This document shows positions 1 to 11,721 of a stretch of DNA of 64,000 bases, piece by piece. Positions within the stretch are counted from its first letter, which is position 1. Every line of letters starts with the position of its first letter. The translations under genes and the position numbers were made by a program. The DNA lies in NCBI GenBank assembly GCA_907165135.1, contig OU015566.1, forward strand, positions 12,942,157 to 13,006,156, read 5' to 3'. The DNA is from Oikopleura dioica. Its lineage: Eukaryota; Chordata; Appendicularia; Copelata; Oikopleuridae. Under the pieces are notes generated by a model. It worked only from the letters and a program-made list of their open reading frames with translations. It did no database searches and was not told the origin of the DNA.

Positions 1-1549
1 TTTTGAATTTTCTGTTCATCTCGCTTAATGTATCTTCCGTTGATTCACTGTTGGGCGGTTTGGCACTATTTTTGTAGGAAATCGTCAAGTTCTCTGAAGA
101 AAATGAATGATAGGCAAGTTTTTTCTGATGAAAATTTACCTTCAACCAGTTCGGCTTTGACCACTTCATTTTTGTAGCGATTGTGTCTTTTCTCAACAAT
201 GTCATTGTGGAATACAGAGACTATACAGTCATCAGCAGCTAGGGCGAATCGACCTTTTCGAGACCAAGCGACGAACATCACTGGATCTATGTCCTTTCCG
301 ACTTTTATTCCTACAAGAATTTTAAATTGGAATTCAGTAAGAATACTAAACCTTTTACAGTACGCTCGAGTGGATAAGAACGAGGATATTCACTGACAGG
401 TTCGTCTAGTGGATAAATACGCGGGCAACCATCGGTACTGCCTGATAGAAGGTATTTGCCGCACGGGGAGACGGCTATTTTCACATGATTATTTCCAGTG
501 CCGTTCAATTCGTGGCCTTGGAAAGCGCGGCGGGGACCGTCTGGCATATCGCGCTGGAATTCGTAAATACTTCCATCCAGACAAGAAGCGAAAACTAGAA
601 GAATGTGGTGTATTTTTGGGCAATTTTGAAGGGCTTACTTGAGGTAGACGAAGCAGTGAGCGAGGTGAACGGACGAGCAGTTCCAGTCGGCCCTTTAGGA
701 CTCTTTAAACAGAGTCTATTGTCAGTATGCCGGCAGAGTTTGCGCGTATCCCAGAGTTTTATACACTTGTCGGACATTCCACAAGTGTAGAGCTCATATT
801 CGGAGGTATAAATGGCGCTTGAGATGGTCTTGTTTTTGCACGCGTCGGGTGTGATTTGGGACTTTTTCTTCTTCTCGCTGGGAAAGTCGAAGTGAGCGAA
901 ATCGATGTGGCGGCAGGGAAGAATGCGCTGGGTGGCGTTGACTTTGCGTTTCTCACGAGTGTCGTAAATTGACAGATCACAGTCTCTCCCACCGGCGGCA
1001 AAGACTTGAATAGGGATTAATGATTAGCGAAAGAAATAAGGGAGTCATTACCATGAGGATCAGTAGGCGAAGGAGCGAGGCATTTTACAGAGCCAGAGCC
1101 GAGGGGAGACTGAAAAGAGGAAACCAGCTGTTTCCCCTTCCAATAACTAATCGAGTGATCAGCGGACGAGATGAGAATTCCAGAGCCATCACAGGTCCAC
1201 TTGGCGTCGGAAATTGCTGATCTGTGTGGCCGCCATTGATGGAGGAGAACTCCGCGCTCGTTGTTGTCGACGATATCTGTGTTGATGATCCCGACAGTGC
1301 CTAGAGAGTTTCAGTTGAAATCAACAAAGAGAACGGACTCGTCTCACCTTTGTCATCTGCGACGAGAAGGACATCTTGCGGCGCTGTGGGATGAAAGGCC
1401 AGACCAGCTGGAAGCGCCTCTGCGTCTATTCTCACGCAATCGGCATGATAAGAACGGTACTCTTGCAGAAACCGATTTCGACCGTAAATTTCCAAGCGCG
1501 CTTGTCTGATCCCAGAGTTACGATCTCGAAGCAAACCTGGCAAGCTCAT
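1..1549 (-). CDS. DTL: DTL/CDT2 WD40 substrate receptor (3' end beyond window)
   Basis: CDT2 is the WD40 substrate receptor of the CRL4 ubiquitin ligase. It recognises PCNA-bound CDT1 and other substrates on chromatin, limiting re-replication. Six exons are visible on the minus strand: 1549-1348, 1300-1052, 1004-639, 594-359, 310-140 and 93 to the window edge, separated by 44-48 bp introns of CT...AC (plus strand) form. Blades read in DTL order: LLVADDKG near the start, then GGRDCDLSIYDTREKRK, a basic insert ending before CGMSDKCIKLWDTRK, SCLDGSIYEF and SGSTDGCPRIY. The long basic insert between blades 3 and 4 is typical of DTL. The protein is cut by the window edge before the last blades and tail. 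WD40 proteins resemble each other, but the order of motifs favours DTL. Confidence 0.8.
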
Positions 1550-1676
1550 TATTCTTATTCTGATGCTTTGGTCATTCTAAAATTGAGGAGGGAGTGACTT
1601 GTCTTTTGGAGGTTTTTTTTGTTCTTTTTGAACTTTTTTTGGAATTTTATTTAGAAGTTTAAAGGGCAGTGTGTAA

Positions 1677-1968
1677 ATGTACAGGCATACTCTTGTGAAA
1701 GTAATTCTAGTCCTTGTCTGTTTGGTTAACGGAAAGAATAAATTACGAATAGTGTAAGTTCAGTTTAAATGAAGCTCCATTCTTAATTTTTAGTTTTTAG
1801 GGGACCTCTTTTTGTGAAGAACATTCAGTAAGGAGAAAACATGAATAACAGTCAATCTTAATTTGGTCTTTCTTATCTTTTTATTTTAAAAATTCTAGGG
1901 TGATGGGCGATTTTGTATGGCAGTTTTCCAAGCGCCACATCAGGCCCATTTTGAACACGAAAACTTAA
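1677..1968 (+). CDS. 57-residue putative secreted peptide
   Basis: A three-exon gene (1677-1753, 1801-1827, 1899-1968). The first intron is exactly 47 bp and the second 71 bp, both GT-AG, and the exons close in frame on TAA. The peptide begins MYRHTLVKVILVLVCLVNG, a good signal peptide, followed by a short basic chain rich in Lys and Arg and without cysteines. An AATAAA lies about 30 bases past the stop. It resembles no family I know. The evidence is the signal sequence, coherent splice sites and poly(A) signal; the middle exon is only 27 bases, so the gene could be spurious. Confidence 0.45.
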
Positions 1969-3180
1969 CTTAAATCTTACAAATGAAAGTAACATTGAAT
2001 AAAATGTGGTGAGATGGAGCCTCATTTGAAAAAATTTGGTGCTCGCTAAATTGAGGATTAATCAATTAAATTTTTTATCTTTTTTATTTACATTTTTCAG
2101 GAGTTTTTGAATCTATTTTTTTGGTGGGCTAATAATAATAAAGCGGTCGTGGATTTTCATTGTCAAAATGAAAAGAAAAAGAGTGAGAATGGAGAAAATA
2201 GGGAGTATTGCGAAAATAGTTTATTTGTACATTTATAAAAAGAAATTGAGAGAAAGAGAAAGGATCAGCTTGGCAGATCAGTTTTTCCTATTTTACATAT
2301 CAAGCGAAATTCAATCGAGTAAGCCAGCTCGGGCTTGATTGTTATTTACAGTTAGAGTTATTTCGACTTGCCAAGCTTGAATTTTAACTTTTACAATTGG
2401 AAATATTTTCAAAGTTTGAAATCGTGTGAGTACTTCGTGGTGCTATTATTATTTTAAGGTATTAAATGGTTGAACTTGGATCATTTGAGATTGAGAAATA
2501 AATAGTTTTTTTTTTTGTTTGATTTTTTCAAATAGACAGATTCCCAGTCAATGCAAGGTTGTCCTGGAAGCACAATTTCTGGATGAAGTCGTTTGCGTTG
2601 GGAGGGATTCAACGTTAGTTTTTAACTTTTGTGGGCTCTGTAACTTACAAAAACAGCTTCATGGCAATTAATAAAAATAAAAAATGCGCGATTAAATATG
2701 GATTGCGAAACAATTTCAAGAGAAAAATCAAGTGAAAGAAAGCTGACTGTCATTCCATCAAAGAAAAAGGATTAAAAATGGGATGACAGTTAGTTGAGTT
2801 TCTGAAAAAGTTTCTTGTTTTTAGGGTTTTGAGAATTTTTTTGTTATGATGACATTTTTATATTTTTTTGGGCCATCGAATTTCGTTAGTGGTGGTAGTT
2901 TCGATGCGTTTTGGGGGTTTTGAGATTTTTTTGGGCATTTTTTTGAAAGAAAAATATTGAGTAGAGAAATTGAGTAAAGTGGTAAGGCAAATAAAAATAT
3001 ATAGAGCATTTCTATCGTTCTACGCTCCTGGTTATCGGTGTAATTACGATTTGATTGAGCGTAGAATAATAAAAGCCGTGGAGAATAAATATGTACAGGT
3101 ACGATCACGTTTTTGAAATAAATAAGCGTTGCTCGTTAATATTAATCATAGTCTAGAGTGGGAGTACTTTTTTCAGCAGC
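1969..3180. other. AT-rich intergenic stretch, no gene seen
   Basis: About 1.2 kb between the small secreted peptide gene and the 3' end of TENT4. It holds the AATAAA of the first gene near 1996, further AATAAA-like strings near 2500-2700, and poly-T tracts. No open frame here has a recognisable product or plausible exon joins. Parts will be 3' untranslated sequence of the two converging genes. Confidence 0.6.
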
Positions 3181-6100
3181 TCAGTAGGGGCGCCTGTTGC
3201 CCTGATCCATCGATCTTCGACCGTCTCGGTCATTGTACGATCCTTGGTCGAAGCGTTCTTGTTCCCGATGTCTATCATTCGAGTAGTTGTCATTCGATTT
3301 CCTTGGCTGATACAAGTCTCGTTCACCATCGCGTCTTCCGTTTCCTGGTTTTCGGGTGCTAAAAATACCGTTAGTTCTCCTTGATTTCCATGATAGCAAT
3401 AAGCAAAGTAAAATATAACCCCGTAAAGGTCTTTTTAAAAAGCTGAATAACTCCAGAACCATTTGAGAAAGAGCTCACTATGGGAGATAGTCAACAACTT
3501 TACTGTGTCTTATCTTACTTCGAACTGTGACTCGGACTGTTCGGGTTATCTGAAAATTTGAATCTGTACCGCGTGCTATCAGAGGCCAGACCGCCACCAG
3601 AGCGGCCACCACCACCGTAGCGGTCACGATCGCCACGTGGTCGGTGATCCTGTGGATGGTCCATCTGATTCGAGCCTGTGCGGTAGGAGTAAGGGTCGTC
3701 CATTGCCGCGCCTCCACGGGCAGGTCCACGGGCGGAGCCACGGTTATTGAAGCCACGGTCATTGCGATGATGCATGCCACTGCTGACCATATTTCCATAT
3801 GGAGGCATGTGACTATGAGGACTTTCGATAAGGATAGTTGACAAATTCATCATGTAAAAATAATGAAAATAATCAATATTTGCATGAAATGTCGCAATCC
3901 ATTCCTTGGTTGATCATCCCTGTAGTTGCCTCTCTGACCTTGCTGATTTTGCTTCGATCTTCCAGATGAAACTAAACTCGGCGACTCTTTTCCTCTGTAA
4001 TAATCATCATTTGGCACAGGACTGGACCCATCTGAGCCCCGTCGCGAGCGCGCCGTCGAACGAGAATTCAAGGACTCTCTATCATCATCATACATGAGTC
4101 GATCGTCGTAATTTCTATCGTGGCGGTACGAGTTGTTGTCATTTTTGCGTCCATTCTTTCTGTTGTGCTCCCATCGGCCGCCTGAAGATACTCCGGAGCC
4201 AGTTCTTGAGTGGCCAGTGTTGTATCCTTGGCTTTCGGAATTTGATTGATTATTTCGAGCAGTGTCTCCTTTCGGTCCTTGTTCAGACTTTCGATTTCTC
4301 TCTCCAGGAGTGTTCTAAATAAATTATCATAAATATTTATTCACTATCGAAGAACTTTATATATGAAGAACATTTTATATAGGTTTTGATATAGAAATAT
4401 CCCGATCAGACTTCGGTTTAAAAACCTTTACACCAAGAGGCTGAAGTGCATTTGAAATGAGTCTGCTCTTGAAATTGATTCTTTTGCTAGGACTTGGATT
4501 AGCATTTGGCGACTTAGAAGCGTTTGGCATCGAGGAGTGGTCGTCAGAGCGCTCGTGGGTCGAGTTGTCTGACTGACTGCTTCGGTTTGGTCGACTATTG
4601 CTCGGGCCTGGATTCGATGTGATTGCATCCATTGGGTTGACGTTGACTGAATAAGTGTTACTGACTGAAAAATGAAGATGTCTAGTACTTGAGTTAGTTC
4701 GGACTCTTCGACCATTGTCATTATCGTTGTACTTTCTCGACTCTCTGGAAGGCATGAGACTGTCCGACTTTCGACCACCTTTCTTTCTCGAGTTACTTTC
4801 TGGATAATCATTGTATCCACGATCATACTCGTTATTCGAGTCATCATCAGCGTCGATATCGCCATTGTCCCTGCTTCTCACATCATCGTCATCATCCTCA
4901 TCGGTTTCGCTGCCAGCATCTTCGCTTGAGTAGTCCTGGAGCATCGTGTTCTCTGGCGCATTGTGGTGGTAAGGAGCATTATTGTATGCGTTGTGCATTG
5001 GAGGCTCATAAAGTGGCATTTGACCAGGAACATTGATGCTGTTGTGTGAGTTAACCACGTGACGGGAATCGCCATTCGCAGGAATTTTAGGCTCCGAGTT
5101 CTTTGTTCTGATAACTTGTCGATTATTGTTCGAGACAGCAACGGTAAGCGGGCCATAACCACCGGTTTTCTGACTTGCTTCATCAGCGGAATCATCAGAG
5201 GGATCAGTACCTCCTTGCGAACCTTGGTGTGGCTTGGCTGGAACTTGTTTCACAACAACGACTGGTTGGACTGGTTCCGGCGCTGGTGGCGGCGGTGGAG
5301 GCTGAAGTCGAGGCACTTGGTGCTTCCAGTGGCGCATTACCCAGTTTCGATATGCGTAGACTTCATCTGTGATGAGAATTATTCGTCCAAGGATCGATTG
5401 ATTACAGTCATGCGGGTAATGAAGCGCTTGTGGGCTCACACCTCGGTCAAGCAGGCGGTAGGCAAAGAGAAAGGCGTCTTTAACGTTCTCAGCGCCATGA
5501 GAAGCCCGGCCGACATCATTCGAAGGCGTTAGAGGATCTTCGATGGAAAGAAAGTTTGGAACGTATTTTGGACCAGAGGGAGCTTCTTTCATCTGAGCCG
5601 CCATTTCTTCCTTCTTGATGAACTGACCGCCATTCTTGACGCGAATGCAGCATTTGCTGTACTCAAACTCCATTCCGTAGAAGCGCAAGAACTTGATGAG
5701 CAGCACTCCTAGATTTACTTCGTCAGCTGTGTCGTCTGCGCCCTGTTGCTGGAGAAACGAAACGACCATCAGAATCAAGCCGTAAGAAGAGATGCCACCT
5801 GTCCAGACTTCATTCATATCTCGCTGCAACAGGAACTGCTTCAAGACAAGAACGAGGTATCGAAGAGCGGGGAATTGTCTGATGTAGCCCTTGACAAGGC
5901 CGATAGCGGTGACACCAGTCTTCATGTTGAAAGAAATGTCGACCTTGATGTCCGTGATCATATCTCGCATTTTGATAATTGGCACGGCCGCGCTGTCGAT
6001 AACCTTTATATTGTATCGCTCGGCAATGCCTTGTTTCAGGAGCCGGTCCTGTAGCCTGTAGTGAGGACTGTTCTGTGGGTTCCCGTAGCGCTGGTCGATC

Positions 6101-6769
6101 TTTTCGCCAAGAACGACCATGTCGATGTCCGAAGTAGGCAGGTACAATCCTGTCTGAAACGAGCCAAAGACTTCCACCTGTGCTCCCGGGAATTCCTGCT
6201 TAATCGCCTCTTCCACCCGGAGTACCACGTCGTGCCGCATCGTGTACTCTTCCGGCGTCGATCTGATCCAGTTGTGAAAGTCGATTATTTCTTCGTGGAG
6301 TCCTTGCATCCCCTGGCTTAGCGGCGAAGTGATCCAGGGGGCGTGATTTCGGGAACGATAAACCTTGTATTTTAGAAAATCGATGCTCTCGACTGAAGCT
6401 GGATTTTCAGCGCGTATCAAGGCGATCGGACTCATTTCTTCAATTCCCTTCACCTGCATCAGCACACTGAGCTTTTCCTTTTTCATTTCTTCTGGTATAG
6501 GCGGGTCGTAGCGTGGAGGAGGAGGACGTTTTTGCTGAGCAGCTGTTTGCATTAGCGCTTGTTGAAGTTGAAAGGGAGTAGGAGGGATTGCACCATTCAT
6601 CAAGTTGAATCGGATCCTGAAAATAATGGATTGATGAGCCTGGAAATATCCTTACTGTTCGGCTTCGTTCTCTGCTTGCTCCTTATCGAGTGACTCGGCG
6701 AAGTTTTGATATAGGTCCGAGGCAGGACCCATCTGCTCGGGCATGAGCCACGAGATTTTTCCCGACATC
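3181..6769 (-). CDS. TENT4: non-canonical poly(A) polymerase TENT4 (PAPD5/PAPD7/Trf4 type)
   Basis: This nuclear nucleotidyltransferase adds 3' A-rich tails to RNA in TRAMP-like complexes. The start at 6769 opens a short exon joined by a 39 bp intron to the main exon. The catalytic core has the polymerase-beta signature FGSFQTGLYLPTSDIDMVV, with the metal-binding DxD inside it, then KVDISFN and the central-domain LKQFLLQRDMNEV and GGISSYGLILM. The PAP-associated domain has EDPLTPSNDVGR. A long disordered tail follows, rich in Ser, Asp, Asn and Arg. The last exons add an Arg/Gly/Asp-rich end, and the junction near 3853-3915 fits only a GC-AG intron. Reading through the donor at 4431 would end the protein at 4375, an alternative shorter C-terminus. 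Confidence 0.9.
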
Positions 6770-7052
6770 GTGTTGTTTTCCGATTTCTATTATCTGAATC
6801 AAAGAGACCATAAGAAGAAAGCCTGTCTTGGCGGTTGGGACTCAGCAGAAGCTGATGCAACTTGTGATGGCAAATGAAATTAACCCTCAAGATAGCTTAC
6901 TGTCAGCTTCGGCTGGCACAGGGTGAGACAACTTGGATCAACCATATGATGTCATAAAAACGTTAAGAAATTGAAGTGAAATGTATTGAAGTAAATTGGG
7001 CAGTGAATGTAACTGAAACACAGGGAGAAAAGAAAGCCGTGAAAAGAATTAT
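6770..7052. other. short intergenic interval between TENT4 start and TUBGCP4 end
   Basis: About 280 bases separating two minus-strand genes. I see no open frame with support. It must hold the 3' untranslated end of TUBGCP4 and the promoter or trans-splice region of TENT4. Confidence 0.5.
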
Positions 7053-9033
7053 TTACTTGAGGAAAATGAGCAAATCATTTTGCTCCTTCTCTTGTAAAAT
7101 CGTCGTGAACTCGTTGATCTTTTCGATGATTTCGTCGCTCGAAACATCTTTTGAATTTTTCTCTAAGCGCTCGACAATAGCGTTGTAGGAATTGTGAAGC
7201 TCAAGCTAAAGAAGAAGATGACTCAGGTCAAGACTGATTTAATCAGAATGAGTCTTGTTTACATACGTCTAAGAAGAAGCAGTCTCGCAGACAGCTATGC
7301 AGCATTTTCTCGAACGCTTGCATAATTGCTTCCAGATCTTTAACTTCTAGCGACTGTTGGAATAGCTTCCAGTTTGTTTGCAACTTCAGGGCTTGGTGAC
7401 AGACCATTCCGGATACCCATCGTTTGATTACGAAGAGCTTCGGTTCAGCAGGAAGGTCCAGGCCCATGGATGTGAAGATGACGTTCAAACGGCCATGAAA
7501 TTGATAGATGATGTTACATTTGTGCGTGTGGCCTTCTGTGAAAAGAAACTAGAAAAGATTTTAGGAAGGGAAAATGGACAAAAAAACCTTCAATCGAGGA
7601 TCGATAACTGGCGAAATAAGGAGCTTCGAAAGTTGATTTTTCGATTTGAATGGATAAGGACTTGCGCCGTTCTCAAGCGGAGTAATATGCGACTTCGACA
7701 CTTTGATGTTAAAAAGGTCTTCGTAATTGTCAACGCCACATTTCCAGCAACTCAGGTTCCACGCTCTTTTGTAAGGATTCCAGGCGTTAACATCAGTCAA
7801 GTGCTGAGCGAGAAAGTCAGAGAAACATGTGAATAAGTCGCCTCTGTTCATCAGATAGACGTTTCGGATGTTCTCGAAGTGCTTTGTCAGCATTTGATTT
7901 TCCTGGCAAATGTTCCACAAGAAGCTGGAAATGAGCTTGAAGACTTTTTCTGTTACTTCGTCCAGGCGATTCCAGTCCAGTCGCTCGATTTCAACGTTGG
8001 TCAGGTCCCAGTTTAGCTGCCCCTCGCCGATGATCAACTCTTCGCACAGCTCGAAAATGTCAGAGTCGAGTTTTCTAGTTGTGTAGTCGTCTTCACCTTC
8101 TTCTTCCTTTCCCGAATTCATGGTCATTTCTTGAAATTTTCTTTATTTTTTTAAACTAGTTCGAAAAGGTCACCTTGGTTCTTGATCATTTTTCTCCAAT
8201 TTCCAGCAGCTACGATTCGATTTGCAGCACAAGAAGAGACACAATTCGGCACTCGATTGTAAGCTAAATCTGCGCTAGAAATGAACGCATCTGTGCTCTC
8301 CTCCTCGCGTTCTTCCAGAATAAATCCTTCTGCAACAGATCCTATCAGAAAGAAGGTGATTAGATGGTTAAACGGATCAATCTTGCCTTCTCGATACCAA
8401 GAAACCAAGTCCTCGAAAAACCTTCGCTCAAGAACAAAAAGAATACTTTGTAGAATTTGTCGCAATACGCTACTCGCTAGAAAATAGTTGATTCTAGCTC
8501 CTTCTGGGCATCCTTACCTGATGCTTTCAGGACAAAGTAATTCTCCAAAATATCAATCACTGCCGCACCCTTTTTCCTTCCTTCTTCGAGCTCATTTATG
8601 AGCTGCACGCATGTTTCAAGAACATTTGACCATCTCCCGTACTGCGCGAAAATATGGCCCAAGGTAATCTGCCCGCCTTGGAGAAATTCCTCTTCGATTT
8701 CGTTGACGAAGCCGTCATAAGTTTCTTGAATTGAGTACTCCAACGCTGATTTCGCTATATCTTCGTATGATTGAAAACTTCCTGAAGAAAAGAAAGGTTG
8801 ATAAGGGGAGATAAAGATTGATTTTTAAATTTACCTGTGGATGAAGACGTGAATTGGTAAATCTTCGCTCTTAGGTTTCCTAGCTCTAGAATTTTGTTCA
8901 GAAGGTCGATTTCTCCTCCCGCGAAAAGGATACTCGGCTCTTTTCGGCTGAACCGACTGAAGTTCCCATTTTCGTCTTGTGTGAAAATATGTCCGGGAAT
9001 TCCTTTCAACGCCAAGCACAAGTCCTGTATCAT
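7053..9033 (-). CDS. TUBGCP4: gamma-tubulin complex component 4
   Basis: GCP4 is a subunit of the gamma-tubulin ring complex that nucleates microtubules at centrosomes. Six exons (9033-8835, 8781-8518, 8476-8174, 8129-7588, 7548-7267, 7205-7053) sum to 1743 bases, giving 580 residues, slightly shorter than vertebrate GCP4. The N-terminus MIQDLCLALKGIPGHIFT matches the family start. The GRIP1 region, NRGDLFTCFSDFLAQHL and LKFLFTEGHTHKCNIIY in GRIP2 follow in order. The start codon lies two bases after a TTTCAG acceptor and only 46 bases past the stop of MRPL16, so it is probably the downstream gene of an operon. Introns are 39-61 bp and all GT-AG. Confidence 0.87.
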
Positions 9034-9079
9034 TCTGAAAGCAAGATAGGATTTATAGCGGAAATTGAATAATCTTTGA

Positions 9080-10722
9080 TTAGCGATATTTTCCAAAATA
9101 GTGTTGATCCATTTGAGAAGCTGCACCGTGCTCGGTTTGACTCCAAAAGATCGGCTGGCCCATGGTGTGGTTCCAGCGCGTTTTATCGGTCCGCAAACCC
9201 ATCATATTCTTGGCGAACATCTCTCGACGCGTGAAAAAGTTTTCATTCGCCATTTCTATTTTTCGCTCTTCTTCATAAATTTCTGTAATAAGGGTCAAAA
9301 ACTAGATAAAACGTCTTATTTTGAGATTTCTTTGCGGTTTGAAAACTGACCAGAAATCTTAATAATCGAAAAACATGGAAATAGATTTGTTTCGAAGATT
9401 GAAGAGTGCATCAGCAACGCCGGCAAACAACACACTCTTCAAACAAAATCTATTTTTGGCAATCTTTGACCCTAAATTTTAAGATTTTCCCTACTCATCG
9501 GGATCATACTATCCTTTACAAGCGGAAATCTCGCTAATTTCTTATTCTCCGGCCCTTCCACCGCATCAATCGCATCCTGCAGCCCCTGGTAGACGTGGAA
9601 AAACTCGACTTCATCATCGCAATCGATTTCCAAAATCACCGTGCGCGCTACAAAATTGTCAAAGCAAGCTGTTTTAATGTCAAAAGTTGCCAACTTGGCA
9701 GTTTCAAAAACCCGGTTTGAGACTTCATTGGATATTGTTAAAAAGTGCATAATAAAACCTAATTGAATTTGATCAAAGAAGAGGAAAGCGTGATTCAGAA
9801 AGGCAGAGGTGTTAATTATTTATTGACCCTTTGGGACTCCCCAATTGGGTTTGACAAAAGCTTTACCTTTGGTTCAGCTTTTTTTGAAATAAGGGCCGAC
9901 GAATCTTTAGAGACGTAATTCGAAATTATAATCAATTTCTGAATACAATTTCGTTTAATTAAAATGTATTTTCAATTAACTATGGCTTTATTTTACGCTT
10001 GAGAGATTTGCTTCATCAGATCTGTAATTCACAAACTGGGAAGATACTTTTTTATTATTTTTTTATCGAGAATAATTTTTAATGATCTTGATTCTTCAGA
10101 ACAACAGAAAATATCACGCCATTTCGAAAAAGTCATAAATTCTTTCCTCTTTCGCGCACAAGAGAAAACAACAAGGACCCTCTCTTTTGCTTTTAATTTT
10201 TTTTACCTCTTACAGGTGTACACCAATAGTGAATTTTTCCCTTGCCGCCACCTGCCGTCGCGCACTCGACGTGCTTCGTCACCGGGTACCATGGATCGGG
10301 AATGCGGAAATACGCGTGCATGCCCATTTCTTTCGCCTTTGTCGTCGGCAAGTTGAGAAAGCGATTGAGCGCCAGTTCCATCGCCTTCATGTACTGGTGG
10401 TGCAAGCGAAGTCCTTGAGTGGCGACGATGCCGAACTTTCCTTTCATTTCGGCGAAGTCGTCCAGAGCCGCGCCTCGTTGGAGATAGTCGGCTCGTTGTT
10501 TTGAAAAGGCGGTTACGCGCATGTTGTGATTTTCTCCTGTAGCTCGGATATTTGCCGCTTTTTCCTTGAAAAAATGAGTCAAACTATTTTTTTCTTTGAA
10601 AGAACCTGTCTATCGAATCTAGGAATAACTTTGGGCGTGATATCATTCGGCCCATATCGATATTTTCCCGCTGCAGAAATCGATGTCTGTAGCGATCTCC
10701 GAGAGATCCCGGCCCCGATCAT
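9080..10722 (-). CDS. MRPL16: mitochondrial ribosomal protein L16
   Basis: uL16m is a large-subunit protein of the mitochondrial ribosome near the peptidyl-transferase centre. Exons 10722-10606, 10564-10207, 9647-9495 and 9282-9080 total 831 bases, 276 residues. The N-terminus is basic and Ser/Arg-rich, as expected of a mitochondrial import signal. The family core GGGKGKIHYW is followed by CTPVR; the next exon continues ARTVILEID. The C-terminal exon has EEERKIEMANENFFTRRE and a NMMGLR motif, matching the vertebrate tail. The second intron is unusually long (about 558 bp) and the third (212 bp) is an imperfect palindrome. It leads an operon with TUBGCP4 and is divergent from the gene at 10773. 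Confidence 0.85.
9283..9494. repeat. imperfect palindrome filling MRPL16 intron 3
   Basis: The intron contains two arms of roughly 55 bases (about 9353-9409 and 9431-9488) that are inverted copies of each other with mismatches. The inner ten bases are a perfect match (TTGAAGAGTG against CACTCTTCAA). The arms come close to the splice sites, so the intron looks like a degraded hairpin transposon. Confidence 0.5.
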
Positions 10723-10772
10723 TTGCTACAAAAGTGATAATTTGAATATTTTTGTTTCTAGAATGAAAAAAG
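10723..10772. promoter_or_regulatory. 50-base divergent promoter between MRPL16 and a small membrane protein gene
   Basis: The start codons of MRPL16 (minus, 10722) and the next gene (plus, 10773) are only 50 bases apart. Both ATGs have AG acceptors nearby (TTGTAG on the minus strand, TTTCTAG on the plus strand), which fits trans-spliced leaders on both transcripts. No TATA box is evident. Confidence 0.4.
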
Positions 10773-11118
10773 ATGACAGATGCAAAAGAAGAACTTGAAC
10801 TAGTAAAAATGGAGGCTACTGCTCCGGTTATTGGAGAATCGGATGTTTCTATTTCAGTTTCAGGAAAAGATGAGACCATTTTTGTGAAGATTTTTTTAAG
10901 AAAAAGGGTTGAATAATTATCTTTGTGAAGAAAAATTAGTGGAAGAAAACAACAATCTCCTCGAAAAACTGCCGAAAAAGCCTGTCCCAGAAAAGCCTTC
11001 TCAAGAACAACCTCGTCCTCTGGATTATCTAAAAGCTTCTGTAATTTTCTTCACTGTAAATATCTTTCTCATTCTTCTCGGCAGTAAAATATCTAATTGC
11101 GGCTGGTCTTTCAAATAG
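10773..11118 (+). CDS. small single-pass membrane protein, unrecognised
   Basis: A predicted 89-residue protein. It has an acidic N-terminus, a Pro/Lys-rich middle (KLPKKPVPEKPS) and one hydrophobic segment near the C-terminus (VIFFTVNIFLILLG). The two open segments join in phase only if the intron runs from a GA donor at 10864 (context AG, then GAAAAG) to the AG at 10939; no GT donor gives a continuous frame. AATAAA follows the stop within a few bases. No homology is recognised. Alternative: the gene starts in the second segment, but that lacks an ATG. Confidence 0.45.
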
Positions 11119-11721
11119 AATAAAGTTGTATCATTAAACTTTCGCTCGATTATGGTTTCTTTTTTTTCTCACGCAAAATTCGTGGGCCAATTCTGTGGTG
11201 GCGCTTTCCCCGAATCGACCAATCAGCGCGCGCGGAGAATTGGGATGGGAGCTCACGGTCTTGGCATGGCATTGATTTTCACGCCCCAGTGGGTTTTTCC
11301 TGTTTGAAGTTTGCCGCCTTCGTAAATTAGTTTTATGATGTCATGCCTTGCAGATGAACTTTTTGACACTTGCAGAAGCGTAATCACAGATTTTTTTTCA
11401 ATGAAATTTTTATTAAAATCGGTTCATACACAGTTTTAGCAGTCTCGACAGTCGATAATACCTTCTCTCTGATTTTAAATAAATTTGGTTTCTTTTTTTG
11501 CTTCATTTTATTGTTTTTTTTTCATTTTTCGAGGCATTTCTCAAAGCAAATCCCTGGGTCGCCAAGCAACGAACTGAAAAAATAATTCTCTAGATCTTTT
11601 GTTGCTTTTCTTTACGTTTTTCTCCTACGCACTTTTGTCTTGAATTTATTTATGCGATAGTGAGCATTCCATTTTTTTGTTTCTAAAAGAGGGATCTTTT
11701 TCAGAGAGGAAAAGATAGAAA
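11119..11721. other. intergenic stretch without recognised gene
   Basis: About 600 bases containing the AATAAA of the preceding gene and T-rich tracts. One open frame around 11370-11585 is low-complexity Phe/Ile/Lys sequence without support. The last part is the promoter and pyrimidine-rich leader of prefoldin 6. Confidence 0.5.

Larger units (their letters stand above)
7053..10722 (-). other. predicted operon MRPL16-TUBGCP4
   Basis: The MRPL16 stop at 9080 and the TUBGCP4 start at 9033 are separated by 46 bases that end in a CTTTCAG acceptor directly before the second ATG. Such spacing is what larvacean operons resolved by spliced-leader trans-splicing look like. The gene pair has no obvious functional link. 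This is inference from spacing and the acceptor. Confidence 0.6.

Noticed and set aside
5059-5532. 157-residue plus-strand frame
   Set aside because: Antisense to the TENT4 main exon with intact polymerase motifs.
9472-9750. Separate small minus-strand gene starting at 9750
   Set aside because: Its first third is intron; from 9647 on it is the third exon of MRPL16, as shown by phase and homology.
10187-10504. 105-residue plus-strand frame
   Set aside because: Antisense to the MRPL16 exon, whose minus-strand translation has clear family motifs.
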